Shown in pieces: positions 42,602 through 51,904 of a stretch of 64,000 nt of DNA. The position numbers and the translations under genes are program-made. The DNA comes from Pseudovibrio axinellae (lineage in GTDB: Bacteria; Pseudomonadota; Alphaproteobacteria; Rhizobiales; Stappiaceae). Where the stretch lies: assembly GCF_900110875.1 (NCBI RefSeq), contig NZ_FOFM01000001.1:992001-1056000 (forward strand), given 5' to 3'. How positions within the stretch are numbered: the first letter of the stretch is position 1; the number at the start of each line of letters is the position of its first letter. Below the pieces are notes generated by a model, which saw nothing but the letters and a program-made list of their open reading frames with translations, made no database searches and had not been told where the DNA came from.

Positions 42602-43714
42602 TTACGTGATGGCCTGTTCGGTCGTGGGATCGAACAGACAGGCGCGGTGTGTGTCGAGGGTGAAGCGCATGCTCTCGCCTGGAGGGCACGCGAAAAGTGG
42701 TGATACGCGGGCTTTGGCGGGGTGGCCGTTTAGGCGGATAATGCAAAGGGTGTCGGCGCCGGTAGGCTCAAGGAATTCAACGTCGCATTCTATTTCTGGG
42801 GCAGAAGAGTGCGTGGATGTGCTGTCAGTGATGATTTCAGGGCGCAGGCCGAGGATGACCTTTGTGTTTTCGCGAGCTTCCAGGTGCTTGGAATTAGGCA
42901 ATGGCAGGAAGTGGTCCACTGGCTCACCCTTCAGGACAGCTGGCAGAATGGCGCCGAGCTGTTCCTCTCGTTTCACCAGATCCACTTCCACGAAGTTCAT
43001 TGGTGGTGCGCCGACGAAACCGGCGACGTACATGTTGGCTGGTTTGCTGTAAATCTCTTGCGGGGTGCCGATTTGCTGGATCTCGCCGTCTTTCATTATG
43101 GCGATGCGGTCTGCCAGCGTCATGGCCTCGATCTGGTCGTGAGTGACATAGACCATCGTGGCTTTTAGGGTTTGGTGGAGCTTCTTGATCTCTGTGCGCA
43201 TTTCGCCGCGCAGTTTGGCGTCCAGATTGGAGAGTGGCTCGTCAAACAGGAAGATTTTTGGGCGGCGCACAAGGGCGCGTCCCATAGCCACGCGCTGGCG
43301 CTGTCCGCCTGATAATTGCGATGGCTTTCGGGAAAGCAGATGTTCGATCTGCAGCGTACTGGCAACTTCTCGCACGGTGGCTTTGCGTTCTGCCTTGCTG
43401 ATTTTACGCATTTCCAGCCCGAACGCGATGTTGCGCTCCACTGTCATGTTTGGGTAGAGCGCGTAGCTTTGGAACACCATGGCGATGTCGCGATTTTTGG
43501 GGTGAACGTCATTGACCACCTCGCCATCCAACCGAATGGTTCCATCTGCCATGGGCTCCAGACCAGCAATGATGTTGAGCAACGTGGACTTTCCGCAGCC
43601 GGAGGCTCCCAGCAGGACGAGAAACTCGCCGTCTTTCACATCAAGGGAGATGTCTTTCAAAACCTTAGTTGAGCCAAAGGACTTTGACGCATGTTCGATG
43701 GATATGGTCGCCAT
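42602..43714 (-). CDS. Sugar ABC transporter ATPase, MalK/UgpC-type
   Basis: 370-residue ATPase of the CUT1 family. ATG 43714 is preferred over a longer frame from 43792, which would run into the upstream permease gene. Walker A GASGCGKST, Q-loop MVFQSYALYPNMTV, signature LSGGQRQRVAMGRAL, Walker B IFLFDEPLSNLDAKLRGEM, and a C-terminal TOBE domain (NTKVILGLRPE). Fourth gene of the glucose-type transporter operon, corresponding to GtsD/MalK. Confidence 0.92.
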   Translation of the reverse strand: MATISIEHASKSFGSTKVLKDISLDVKDGEFLVLLGASGCGKSTLLNIIAGLEPMADGTIRLDGEVVNDVHPKNRDIAMVFQSYALYPNMTVERNIAFGLEMRKISKAERKATVREVASTLQIEHLLSRKPSQLSGGQRQRVAMGRALVRRPKIFLFDEPLSNLDAKLRGEMRTEIKKLHQTLKATMVYVTHDQIEAMTLADRIAIMKDGEIQQIGTPQEIYSKPANMYVAGFVGAPPMNFVEVDLVKREEQLGAILPAVLKGEPVDHFLPLPNSKHLEARENTKVILGLRPEIITDSTSTHSSAPEIECDVEFLEPTGADTLCIIRLNGHPAKARVSPLFACPPGESMRFTLDTHRACLFDPTTEQAIT

Positions 43715-43724
43715 AAATGAGCCT

Positions 43725-44612
43725 TTAGCCTTTGACCGCGCCGGCGGTGAGCCCGCGCACGAAGAAACGTCCAGCGATGATGTAGACAACAAGGGTGGGC
43801 GCTGCGGCTATGAGGGCTGCGGCCATGTCCACATTGTACTGCTTTACGCTGGTCGTTGAGTTGATGAGATTGTTGAGTGCGACCGTGACCGGCTGTGAGC
43901 CGCCCGAAGTGAAGCTCGCGCCAAAGAGGAACTCGTTCCACACCTGCGTGAACTGCCAGATGACCGAGACCACGATGATGGGAACTGAGAGCGGCAGCAT
44001 GATGTGCCAGAAGATGCGGAAGAACCCTGCCCCATCCATTGTGGCTGCGCGTACCAGCTCTTGCGGAACTGACACATAATAATTGCGGAAGAACAGCGTG
44101 GTGAAGCTGATGCCGTAGATGGTGTGTACCACAATCAGACCGGTGATGGAGTTGGCAACGCCCAGAAAACCAAGCGTTTGGGCCATGGGCAGGATGACGA
44201 TCTGGAACGGGATGAAGCAGCCAAACAGCATCAGGGCGAAGATGATGTTAGCGCCTCGGAACCGAAAGAGCGACAGCGCATAGCCGCTTAAAGCGCCGAT
44301 CAGGGTGGAGATCGCAACCGATGGTACGGACATAATTACCGAGTTGAGGAAGTACGGGCGCAGGCCCTCACAGCGCACTCCGATGCAGGCGCTGGACCAT
44401 GCCTCGCGCCAGGCGGTGAAGTTCAGCTCGTGCGGCAAGTCCAGCAAAGCTCCGGCGCGAATTTCCGCGAGATCCTTCAGGGAGGTGGAGAGCACTACGT
44501 AGATTGGGCCCAGATAGAGCACGGCGGCGGCGAGCAGCAAGGTCCAGATGAACAGGCGGCCAAGCAGATGGCGTTTGCCGTTGGCGCCGGGGAGTGTTTT
44601 GGGCTCAGCCAT
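43725..44612 (-). CDS. Glucose/mannose-type ABC transporter permease, GtsC/MalG-like
   Basis: 295 residues, about six membrane helices beginning FIWTLLLAAAVLYLGPIYVVL. The ATPase-contact loop is LVRAATMDGAGFFRIFWHIMLPLS. An insertion between the first two spans holds a Cys pair (WSSACIGVRCEGLRPYF), which is common in the glucose-type members. Overlaps the MalF-like gene by eight bases. Confidence 0.9.
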   Translation of the reverse strand: MAEPKTLPGANGKRHLLGRLFIWTLLLAAAVLYLGPIYVVLSTSLKDLAEIRAGALLDLPHELNFTAWREAWSSACIGVRCEGLRPYFLNSVIMSVPSVAISTLIGALSGYALSLFRFRGANIIFALMLFGCFIPFQIVILPMAQTLGFLGVANSITGLIVVHTIYGISFTTLFFRNYYVSVPQELVRAATMDGAGFFRIFWHIMLPLSVPIIVVSVIWQFTQVWNEFLFGASFTSGGSQPVTVALNNLINSTTSVKQYNVDMAAALIAAAPTLVVYIIAGRFFVRGLTAGAVKG

Positions 44613-45516
44613 GGCGCTTTGCCCTCAACTCGGAATACAAATAAGGCACGATGATTGCGGCAACGGTGGCCAGCATCATCATGGCGGAGGCAGCTCCAAG
44701 GCCGATCTGGTTACGGCGGAAGGCCATTTCATACATGAAGTTGGCGGGCAGCGTGGAAGAATAGCCCGGGCCACCGTTTGTCAGCGCGACTACAAGGTCG
44801 AAGCTCTTGATGGACAGGTGCGCGAGAATAACGAAGGCAGATAGGAACACGGGCCGCAGTGATGGAAGGATGATGCCGAAATAGATGCGGGTGGTGCTGG
44901 CACCATCCAGATGTGCGGCACGGATGATGTCCTCATCAACGGTACGCAGAGCAGACAGAAACAGAGCCATCACAAAGCCTGATGCCTGCCAGACAGCAGC
45001 GATGACCACCACATAAATCGCCATGTCGCGGTTGACGATCCAGTCGAACTGGAAACTCTCCCACCCCAGCTTTTGCATGTAGCTTTCAATGCCAAGGGAC
45101 GGGTTCAGGATCCATTTCCACGCTGTGCCCGTCACAATGAAGCTGATCGCCATGGGGTACAGATAGATCGTGCGCAGTGCGCCTTCAGCGCGGATACGCT
45201 GGTCCAGCAAAACGGCCAGCACGCAGCCGATGGTGATTGAGAACAGGATGTAGAGACTGCCGAAAATCAGCAGGTTATCGAAAGCCACATTCCAGCGATC
45301 CATAGCCAGCAAGCGCACATATTGCTGGATGCCCTGAACATCGAAAGTGGGCAGCATGCGAGAATTGGTGAGCGAGATGATGCCCGTCCACGCGATGAAG
45401 CCGTACACAAAGAACACGAGGAGCAGGAACGGCGGAGCGACCACCAGCTGCGGCAAATATCGCTGCAATCTGTCTAAAACAGACATCTGCTGCTTGCGCT
45501 GCTGGGGGTGGGACAT
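44605..45516 (-). CDS. Glucose/mannose-type ABC transporter permease, GtsB/MalF-like
   Basis: 303 residues with about six membrane spans (LVVAPPFLLLVFFVYGFIAW first). The contact loop is IIRAAHLDGASTTRIYFGIILPSL. An internal ATG ten codons in is an alternative start. Follows the binding-protein gene by 71 bases; a short stem GGTCTT-GAA-AAGACC in that gap (minus strand) may stabilise the upstream mRNA. Confidence 0.9.
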   Translation of the reverse strand: MSHPQQRKQQMSVLDRLQRYLPQLVVAPPFLLLVFFVYGFIAWTGIISLTNSRMLPTFDVQGIQQYVRLLAMDRWNVAFDNLLIFGSLYILFSITIGCVLAVLLDQRIRAEGALRTIYLYPMAISFIVTGTAWKWILNPSLGIESYMQKLGWESFQFDWIVNRDMAIYVVVIAAVWQASGFVMALFLSALRTVDEDIIRAAHLDGASTTRIYFGIILPSLRPVFLSAFVILAHLSIKSFDLVVALTNGGPGYSSTLPANFMYEMAFRRNQIGLGAASAMMMLATVAAIIVPYLYSELRAKRHG

Positions 45517-45587
45517 CGGCTCTCTTTACTCACTGGGTGTTGCGGTCTTTTCAAGACCTATGCTTTACTCTGACTGCCTAAAGGAAA

Positions 45588-46835
45588 TCAATCGGCCAGG
45601 ATGACGGTTTCGGCAAGTTGATTGACCGCCTCTTGCGAAGACATATCCGTATTGAAATGCTCTGTGACCACATCCAGAAATGCACCACGCACGGCGCCGG
45701 ACTGTACAAGCTCGTGCGCGATGGAGCCAACCACGGTGCCGCGCGCCTCATTGAGAATAAGGTCTTCGCTCGATTTCTTGGCGCACTCATCAAAACCATC
45801 AAGGCTTACGCCTAGTCTGGCCGGAATAGAGCCTTTCAGCAGATTGAAGTCCTTCTGCACCTGTTCATCAAGCAACATGGAGGCCATTAGTTGCTGTCCG
45901 GCTTTTTGCTCAGGCTCTGAGATTTTGAACATGGCAAAGCTGTCGGAGTTGATGATGTACCCTCCCTTGGAGGGAGACGAGACGCAGATGAAGTCTTCAC
46001 CGTACTTAAGACCTGCCGTCAAAAACTCTGCCTTGGCCCAGTCGCCCATGATCTGCATGGCAGCCTCACCGCGCATCACCATGGCGGTGGCAAGGTTCCA
46101 TTCACGCCCCGGAGCACCCGGGTCCACATAAGTGCTGAGCTTGCGCATCTGGTCGAACACCTTGACCATAGTGTCAGAGCGCAACGCCTCCTGATCGAGA
46201 TCTAGGTAGACCTTTTTGTAAAAGTCCGCGCCGCCAATTCCGAGCAGCACCACTTCAAACAAGGTGATGTCCTGCCAGGGCTGTCCACCATGGGCGAGCG
46301 GAATAATGCCAGCGGCTTTGATCTTGTCAGCCACCTCGTTGAACTCATCCCATGTTTGCGGAGGTGTGACGCCGACCTGATCCAGCACTTTCGGGTTGGC
46401 CCAGATCCAATCCACGCGGTGGATGTTCAAAGGCACGGCAACATATTTGCCCTGATACTGAACGGTTTCTTTGAGCAGCTCGGGAAGCAGCTTATCCCAG
46501 TTTTGTTTTTGAGCGGTGACGTCAAGCGCTTCAAGCGCGCCAACCGCTGCCCATTCCTGAATGTTCTGCCCTTTGATCTGAACAATGGAAGGCGGCACTT
46601 TTGCTAATACACGAGCGCGCAGGACAGCGGCCATAGCATCGCCGCCGCCGCCAGCAACCGGTGCGTCATCCCACACACCTCCACGGGCCTCAAAAGCCTG
46701 TTTTAGTGCTCGTGTCGCACGCGCCTCCCCGCCTGCTGTCCAAAAATGTAGAACTTCAGCGGTTGGTGCGGCCTGAGCCGTTATGCTCGAAAACAAAACA
46801 GCAAGTGCGACCAAGCTGAGACGCGGGCTGCCCAT
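45588..46835 (-). CDS. Glucose/mannose-type ABC transporter binding protein, GtsA-like
   Basis: 415-residue periplasmic binding protein. ATG 46835 follows GGGAGA; signal peptide 1-23 (LVALAVLFSSITAQA). VLHFWTAGGEARATRALKQA, APVAGGGGDAMAAVLRARV and VPLNIHRVDWIWANPKVLD closely follow the glucose-binding proteins of Pseudomonas (GtsA) and Thermus. This fixes the likely substrate of the four-gene operon as glucose or mannose. Divergent from the two-component system, as with gts and gltR in pseudomonads. Confidence 0.9.
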   Translation of the reverse strand: MGSPRLSLVALAVLFSSITAQAAPTAEVLHFWTAGGEARATRALKQAFEARGGVWDDAPVAGGGGDAMAAVLRARVLAKVPPSIVQIKGQNIQEWAAVGALEALDVTAQKQNWDKLLPELLKETVQYQGKYVAVPLNIHRVDWIWANPKVLDQVGVTPPQTWDEFNEVADKIKAAGIIPLAHGGQPWQDITLFEVVLLGIGGADFYKKVYLDLDQEALRSDTMVKVFDQMRKLSTYVDPGAPGREWNLATAMVMRGEAAMQIMGDWAKAEFLTAGLKYGEDFICVSSPSKGGYIINSDSFAMFKISEPEQKAGQQLMASMLLDEQVQKDFNLLKGSIPARLGVSLDGFDECAKKSSEDLILNEARGTVVGSIAHELVQSGAVRGAFLDVVTEHFNTDMSSQEAVNQLAETVILAD

Positions 46836-46919
46836 TACATTCTCCCGATGGGTATTTCCAAGGACGCTTCTCGAAAACTCTTTTACAAGTTGTCGCGAAT
46901 AAGCAGACAATCCAATGAA

Positions 46920-46933
46920 CTTGCACGTGCAAG
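46920..46933. promoter_or_regulatory. Perfect 14-base palindrome in gtsA-like / response-regulator divergent promoter
   Basis: CTTGCAC-GTGCAAG lies 86 bases upstream of the binding-protein start and about 100 upstream of the regulator. GTTGTC (46889) and GACAAC (46933) form a wider inverted pair around it. Suitable for a dimeric repressor or for the response regulator; the binding protein is not known. Confidence 0.45.
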
Positions 46934-47035
46934 ACAACCTGACGCATACACATTCCTCTCGCGAGGTCCAAATGTTTTGTTATACAGAGCTACGCCAGAG
47001 CGAGCTGGTTGAGATCGAAATGGGTAGACCGAGGT

Positions 47036-47755
47036 ATGATGCTCTCGAAAAAAACACTGCTGATAGTCGACGATGATGAGGAAATCGCCAGCCTGACGGC
47101 AGACTTCCTGAAAGATCGTGGGTACACCGTGTTCACCGCTAACTCTGCTGAGGAAGCCATTGAGCTTTTGGACACCAATCACATTGATCTGATGGTTCTG
47201 GACATCATGCTGCCGGGCGAAAACGGGCTGACTTTGTGCCAGCGCGTGCGCCAGACCTCCAAGATGCCTATCATCATTATCTCAGCCATTACCGGGGATA
47301 CGGAGCGTATTGTCGGCCTGGAATTGGGAGCGGATGATTATCTGGAAAAGCCGTTTAATCCTCGCGAGTTACAAGCCCGCGTCTTCGCTATTTTCCGCCG
47401 TACGGAAGACATTGAAACTGCGGCTGCGCCCAAAACCCAGCGCTTTGAGTTCAGCGGCTGGAAGTTGGACGAAGCAACCCGCCATTTAACAGCACCAGAT
47501 GGTGTACTGGTGCATTTGAGCTCGTCAGAGTTCGATGCTTTGCTGACCTTTGTGAAGGCACCGCAAAAGCCGATCTCTCGCGATACGCTGGGGCGTGTGC
47601 TGCGCGGGGCCAAGGTGGATTCCCATGATCGCAGTATCGATATCTTGATCAGCCGCTTGCGCAAAAAGTTGGCGCAAACTGATCGCAACACAGATTTCAT
47701 CAGGACAGTGCGCCATCAGGGGTATCTGTTTTCTCAAAATGTATCGCGAGTGTAG
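47036..47755 (+). CDS. OmpR-family response regulator, GltR-like
   Basis: 239-residue regulator (ATG 47036 or 47039, both behind GAGG). Receiver domain with acidic pocket LIVDDDEE, phosphate-accepting Asp in VLDIMLPGENG (residue 55-56), and K in DYLEKPFNPREL. The C-terminal winged helix runs from RFEFSGWKLD to SIDILISRLRKKL and RHQGYLF. Next to a histidine kinase gene and divergent from a GtsA-like operon, the arrangement of the glucose-responsive GltR/GtrS system. Likely target: the transporter operon and perhaps the phased boxes at 49286 and 51747. Confidence 0.9.
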   Translation: MMLSKKTLLIVDDDEEIASLTADFLKDRGYTVFTANSAEEAIELLDTNHIDLMVLDIMLPGENGLTLCQRVRQTSKMPIIIISAITGDTERIVGLELGADDYLEKPFNPRELQARVFAIFRRTEDIETAAAPKTQRFEFSGWKLDEATRHLTAPDGVLVHLSSSEFDALLTFVKAPQKPISRDTLGRVLRGAKVDSHDRSIDILISRLRKKLAQTDRNTDFIRTVRHQGYLFSQNVSRV

Positions 47756-47776
47756 GTCCATGGCACAGGAAAGAAC

Positions 47777-49210
47777 GTGGCCATGCGCGGTCTGATCCTG
47801 AGCCTTTTACCCAGATCACTTGAGCGCCGTATGGTTGTGGTTCTCTTTACTGCGGTGCTTTGCGTATTTGCGGTGTTAGGCCTCACGCTCAACGCTTACA
47901 ACACGCGCGAGTTAGCACTGGCTCAGTCTTTTGAGGCCGGGACAGAACTGAGCCAATACCTTCGTACATCCACACAAGGGGAAACAGCTCCTGCGCCCTA
48001 CGCAGGCAGGTATTTGCAGGCGGTTGAGGCTAGCACTCCAGCAACGCCAGACGGAGCCTCAAGCCTTTTGACCAGCATTGCAAATGATGGTGCGCCCTTA
48101 AAAGCAACTCTTGTGTTTGAAGGCACGCTGCCACTGGCCGACCTGATCACTCGGGGTCAAACTGAACCAATATATCAACTTGATAATCTTGGAGCTTTTG
48201 TTGAGTCCGTGACGCGTCAGGACAAAGACGCACAGCTTTATCTAGCTCTTCCAAACCAACAAGGCGTTCGCCTGATAACGTTCCCAAAGCTTTGGCAAAA
48301 CCGGATGACAGAGCCAGTGCTTTTCATCCTTGCGGCCCTTTGCATCACGCTTGTGTTTGTGTTGGCTCGCAGCCTCGTCCACTACACATCTGCCCCGTTC
48401 CGTTCTCTGGCGAAATATGAACGGGCAGAGCTGAAACCGTGGGACACGGAGGAAGCAGTCGCCCTGCAGGATACGCTGGTGCGAGAGCAGGAAGCCCGCG
48501 CGCAGCTGCTGGAAGAGCAAAAACGCATGCTGGCCTCCATCAGCCATGATCTGCGTACACCTGCCACTCGTCTACGCCTGCGGCTGGAGCAGATCGAATC
48601 CACGACCCTGCGCAATCGCATGCTGCATGATGTGGAAGAGATGACCCTCCTCATCGCAGCCTCCCTTGATTTCCTCCGGTTCAACGCCTTGCTGGAAGAG
48701 CCTCAGCACCTCTCCCTCGCCGCGTTGCTTCAGTCTCTTTGTGATGACTATATGGACACGGGCAATGATGTTGTCTTCGTGCCTCAACGCCATAAGCTGA
48801 CGGACCAAAGCCGCAATATCTTTGGTGGCGGCGGCGAAGTTGAGCTGGAGGTTGAGGGCCGCGCAGTCATGAGCGGCCAGCCGACTGCTTTGCGCCGTGC
48901 CTTTAGCAATCTCATTGATAATGCGCTCAAATATGGTGGTGCGGCCACCGTTGAGATGCAAAACCTTGAGAATGATCAGCTGCTTATTTCCATCAGCGAT
49001 CCCGGCCCCGGCATTCCGGACCATCTGCACGAGAAGGTGTTTGAACCCTTCTTCCGCAATGACAGTGTAGAACGCACCCGCTCCTCCAGTGTTGGCCTCG
49101 GCCTTTCCATCGTCAAGCAGATCATCAACGCCCATGGCAGCGAAATCAGCCTTGGCGAAACGCCGGAAGGCAAGTTCTGCATTTTTGTGAAATTGCCGCG
49201 CGAATTGTAG
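47777..49210 (+). CDS. Sensor histidine kinase, GtrS-like
   Basis: 477-residue membrane kinase starting at GTG 47777 (GGAAAG site) or ATG 47783. Two membrane spans (VVVLFTAVLCVFAVLGLTL and LFILAALCITLVFVLA) flank a periplasmic domain of about 130 residues. A short HAMP-like region leads to His257 in SISHDLRTPATRLRLRLE; ATPase boxes are NLIDNALKYGG, SDPGPGIP and SSSVGLGLSIVKQII. The periplasmic domain may sense a sugar acid or the sugar-loaded binding protein. 22 bases after the regulator. Confidence 0.9.
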   Translation: MAMRGLILSLLPRSLERRMVVVLFTAVLCVFAVLGLTLNAYNTRELALAQSFEAGTELSQYLRTSTQGETAPAPYAGRYLQAVEASTPATPDGASSLLTSIANDGAPLKATLVFEGTLPLADLITRGQTEPIYQLDNLGAFVESVTRQDKDAQLYLALPNQQGVRLITFPKLWQNRMTEPVLFILAALCITLVFVLARSLVHYTSAPFRSLAKYERAELKPWDTEEAVALQDTLVREQEARAQLLEEQKRMLASISHDLRTPATRLRLRLEQIESTTLRNRMLHDVEEMTLLIAASLDFLRFNALLEEPQHLSLAALLQSLCDDYMDTGNDVVFVPQRHKLTDQSRNIFGGGGEVELEVEGRAVMSGQPTALRRAFSNLIDNALKYGGAATVEMQNLENDQLLISISDPGPGIPDHLHEKVFEPFFRNDSVERTRSSSVGLGLSIVKQIINAHGSEISLGETPEGKFCIFVKLPREL

Positions 49211-49285
49211 GTGCAACGCATACTGCGTAGTTTTCCTCATTCCACACGGTGTTTTGGGGAAAGGCTATAAAAAACAGGCTTTAAT

Positions 49286-49301
49286 GTAACAACTTGAAAC
49301 A
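49286..49301 (+). promoter_or_regulatory. Phased GTAACA/GAAACA boxes upstream of PfkB kinase
   Basis: TGTAACAACTTGAAACA has two similar hexamers starting at 49286 and 49296, spaced 10 bases. The same spacing and word recur three times upstream of the PTS operon (51747). Direct repeats of this period suit OmpR-family regulators such as the one at 47036. Confidence 0.35.
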
Positions 49302-49425
49302 TCAGGTTTGCTCACCTGTGAAATTCATGATCTCCCTAGGACATCATTTAGGAATCCGCCGTTACAAACGGAGGACCCATAAATTGCATTTAATTAATGT
49401 CGCCCGGATTTGAATGGAGTACAGG

Positions 49426-50322
49426 ATGAAAGCGCTATTTATTGGCCAGTCCTACATCGACGTGACCTTTTTGTCAGAGACCATGCCGGAAGGTGATGAG
49501 AAGGCAATCGCGCAAGATTATGCAGTTAGCTTTGGCGGTAACGCCGTCACTGCAGCTTTCGTTTGCGCAAAACTGGGCATCTCTCCAGATCTTTTGTGTT
49601 CCATGGCAGATGATTGGCTGTCGCGCATGTTCCGCGATATGGCTGCCAAGTATTCCATTCCCATCCACAGCGCAAAGGTAAAGGAAAGCTCGCTTTCCTT
49701 TATCATGCCCAAAGATGGCAAACGCGCTATCGTACGCTGCCGCGACAACGACTTTCTGCATCCGGTTCCGGATCTGAACCTTGCTGGTTGTCAAGCGCTC
49801 CACGTGGACGGTCATATTCCTGAGGCGGCTCTGCATTACGCCAAAGCGTGCCGCAAGCACGGTATCATGACCTCTTTGGATGGTGGTGCTGTTCGTGAGA
49901 ATACCGAGGAACTGCTCGACTATATTGACGTTGCTATAGTCTCAGAACTCTTTTGTGAGCAACTCGGAAGATCTGCTGAAGACACACTGGAATACCTGCG
50001 CGCCAAAGGCGTTAAGGTAGGCGGTGTGACACAAGGCGAAAAAGGCCTGCTGTGGTACGAAGCAAAGTCTCCGATCAAACGTCTGGCTGCGCTGAGCGTA
50101 CCCAAAGAACGTGTGCTGGACACCAATGGGGCCGGTGATACGTTCCACGGCGCGTATGTTTACGGTTACCTATCCAACCCTAAGGGGGCCTGGGAGGACC
50201 ATTTCAAACTGGCTCGCTCTGCCTCAGCTCATGCCATTCAGTTCCTTGGAAACGAGGCGTCTTTGCCAACTGTTCAGGATCTGGACAATGTGCAGAAAAA
50301 CTTTCCTGCAAGTGATGAGTAG
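49426..50322 (+). CDS. PfkB-family sugar kinase
   Basis: 298-residue ribokinase-family kinase. ATG 49426 is preferred over one four codons earlier, on ribosome-site spacing. Seen: N-terminal KALFIGQSYIDVTF, the GG pair motif SFGGNAVTAAFVCAKLG, and the C-terminal anion hole with catalytic Asp238 in DTNGAGDTFHGAYVYG. It lies 20 bases ahead of a Gfo/Idh/MocA oxidoreductase and so is probably co-transcribed. The sugar is not evident; relatives phosphorylate ribose, fructose, KDG or nucleosides. Confidence 0.85.
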   Translation: MKALFIGQSYIDVTFLSETMPEGDEKAIAQDYAVSFGGNAVTAAFVCAKLGISPDLLCSMADDWLSRMFRDMAAKYSIPIHSAKVKESSLSFIMPKDGKRAIVRCRDNDFLHPVPDLNLAGCQALHVDGHIPEAALHYAKACRKHGIMTSLDGGAVRENTEELLDYIDVAIVSELFCEQLGRSAEDTLEYLRAKGVKVGGVTQGEKGLLWYEAKSPIKRLAALSVPKERVLDTNGAGDTFHGAYVYGYLSNPKGAWEDHFKLARSASAHAIQFLGNEASLPTVQDLDNVQKNFPASDE

Positions 50323-50341
50323 TTTAGGAGCTGATGCCCTC

Positions 50342-51373
50342 ATGAAGCCCATCAAAACAGCTCTTGTCGGATTTGGTGTCTCAGGCCAGAATTTTCATGC
50401 ACCCTTGCTGTCATTTGTTGATGGTATTGAGCTGACTGCTGTTGTTTCCAGCAAGCCAGAGCTTGTGAAAAGCGTGTTGCCTGATTGTGCGACCTACACA
50501 TCATTTGAGGATGTGTTGGAGGAGCCCCAGATCGAGCTTGTCGTTCTCACTGTTCCCAACACGCTGCATTATGAGCATACAAAGGCAGCTTTGTTGGCTG
50601 GTAAACACGTGGTTGTCGAAAAGCCGTTTACGACAACCAGTGCGGAGGCTGAAGAGCTTATTGCGCTTTCTGAGCTGAAAGGCCTGAAGCTGTCAGTCTA
50701 TCATAACCGGCGCTTTGATTGTGATTTCCTCACACTGCGAGAGTTAGTGGAGACCGGTCAGCTTGGCAAAGTGCATTCGTACCTGTGTAACTACAATCGC
50801 TATCGTCCCCACATCAAAGGCCGCTGGCGGGAGCAAGATGCTCCCGGCGCTGGTATCCTGTATGATTTGGGTGCCCATGGCATTGATCAGGCGCTGAGTT
50901 TGTTTGGCGCACCAAAATCCGTTCAGGCGAAACTGCGCATACAACGCAAAGACGCTGCTGCAGTTGATCACTTCCACCTTGTGCTGGGCTATGACGCGTG
51001 TGATGTGATCTTGCATGGCAATTGCCTGAGCACAGAGCAAGGCCCTCGTTTTCAGGTGACCGGCGACAAAGCGACGTACATCACCTATGGCATGGACCCG
51101 CAAGAAGACATGCTGAAAGCCGGAGGTGGACCGGCAAGCCCGGCCTGGGGTGTTGAAGCTGAAGACGACTGGGGCACGCTTTACAACGAGGCGGGTGAAG
51201 GTAGGTGCATACCAAGCCAGCAAGGTGGTTATGAGCGCTTCTACACTGGTATGCGTGATGCGATCCGCAGTGATACCGCTGTACCAGTCTCCCCTCGTGA
51301 TGCAATGTTGACCATACGCATTATTGAAGCGGCCTATCTGAGCGATAAAGCAGCCAGAACCATCTTCCTGTGA
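50342..51373 (+). CDS. Gfo/Idh/MocA-family NAD(P)-dependent oxidoreductase
   Basis: 343-residue sugar or polyol dehydrogenase. ATG 50342 follows TAGGAG and begins KTALVGFGVSGQNFHAPLL, the Rossmann fold. The EKPFTTTSAEAEELIAL motif contains the conserved Lys of the family, and the second domain has GILYDLGAHGIDQALSLFG with the usual D..xH pair. Similar to E. coli YdgJ/YhhX-type proteins. The open frame extends 231 bases upstream into the kinase gene but that part is not coding. Partner to the PfkB kinase in a small sugar-catabolic unit. Confidence 0.88.
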   Translation: MKPIKTALVGFGVSGQNFHAPLLSFVDGIELTAVVSSKPELVKSVLPDCATYTSFEDVLEEPQIELVVLTVPNTLHYEHTKAALLAGKHVVVEKPFTTTSAEAEELIALSELKGLKLSVYHNRRFDCDFLTLRELVETGQLGKVHSYLCNYNRYRPHIKGRWREQDAPGAGILYDLGAHGIDQALSLFGAPKSVQAKLRIQRKDAAAVDHFHLVLGYDACDVILHGNCLSTEQGPRFQVTGDKATYITYGMDPQEDMLKAGGGPASPAWGVEAEDDWGTLYNEAGEGRCIPSQQGGYERFYTGMRDAIRSDTAVPVSPRDAMLTIRIIEAAYLSDKAARTIFL

Positions 51374-51389
51374 AATAGATCACCTGCGC

Positions 51390-51416
51390 TTGGCGGCGGT
51401 TTTTTACTGCCGCCAA
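51390..51416 (+). terminator. Terminator-like hairpin after the oxidoreductase gene
   Basis: TTGGCGGC (51390-51397) and GCCGCCAA (51409-51416) form a perfect 8-base stem; the loop contains TTTTTT. No U-run follows the stem, so termination may be weak. It lies 17 bases past the stop at 51373. Confidence 0.5.
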
Positions 51417-51904
51417 TTACACCCCATCCACGATGGTGCTTCTGCCGCCCTGCCCGATTGACCACCGCACAATTTAATGGAACGCTCTGCCAGACAAGAC
51501 AGCTTATTTAGGTTTTATCTGTGATGGGCATGTTAAGCGGTGGAGAGCCTCATATTTCGGCTCAGTAATGTATCAAGCTGTTGTTACAGGGTTGTTGCAA
51601 ACGCGCAAGGCGGCAGATATCAGCTGATGTATTTTTAAGATAAATAATAGTATATAAATCGATATAAACCTTCCAATATATAGAATACAAAAATCACGAG
51701 CTGTATCAGCAAGTCATTTTCCATGTAATCATAAATATTTCCCTTTGTAACAATTCGTAACACCCTGTAACACTAGTCTTTTTACGTATTGTTGTGCGGC
51801 CTTACGCAAATGATCCTCGCGTAAAAATCGCCTCTTATCTCTTCATGACTTAGCCGAAGTTTAAGAAGGCGCGCATTCACCTAATATAATCGGGAGATAA
51901 AACG
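51417..51904. other. Long leader/promoter region of the PTS operon
   Basis: About 490 bases without a gene. AT-rich from 51620 to 51720. Contains three phased GTAACA boxes (see 51747) and an opposite-strand pair TGTTAC (51582) / TGTTGC (51593). Length and composition suggest complex sugar control. Confidence 0.45.
51747..51772 (+). promoter_or_regulatory. Three phased GTAACA direct repeats upstream of the PTS genes
   Basis: GTAACA starts at 51747, 51757 and 51767, exactly 10 bases apart, so each lies on the same face of the helix. The repeats are about 135 bases ahead of the GTG start. The pattern is typical of OmpR-type regulators binding head-to-tail; the regulator at 47036 is a candidate. 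Confidence 0.5.

Noticed and set aside
48572-49240. Minus-strand frame of 222 codons opposite the histidine kinase
   Set aside because: Antisense shadow of the kinase ATPase domain with no ribosome site or family match.
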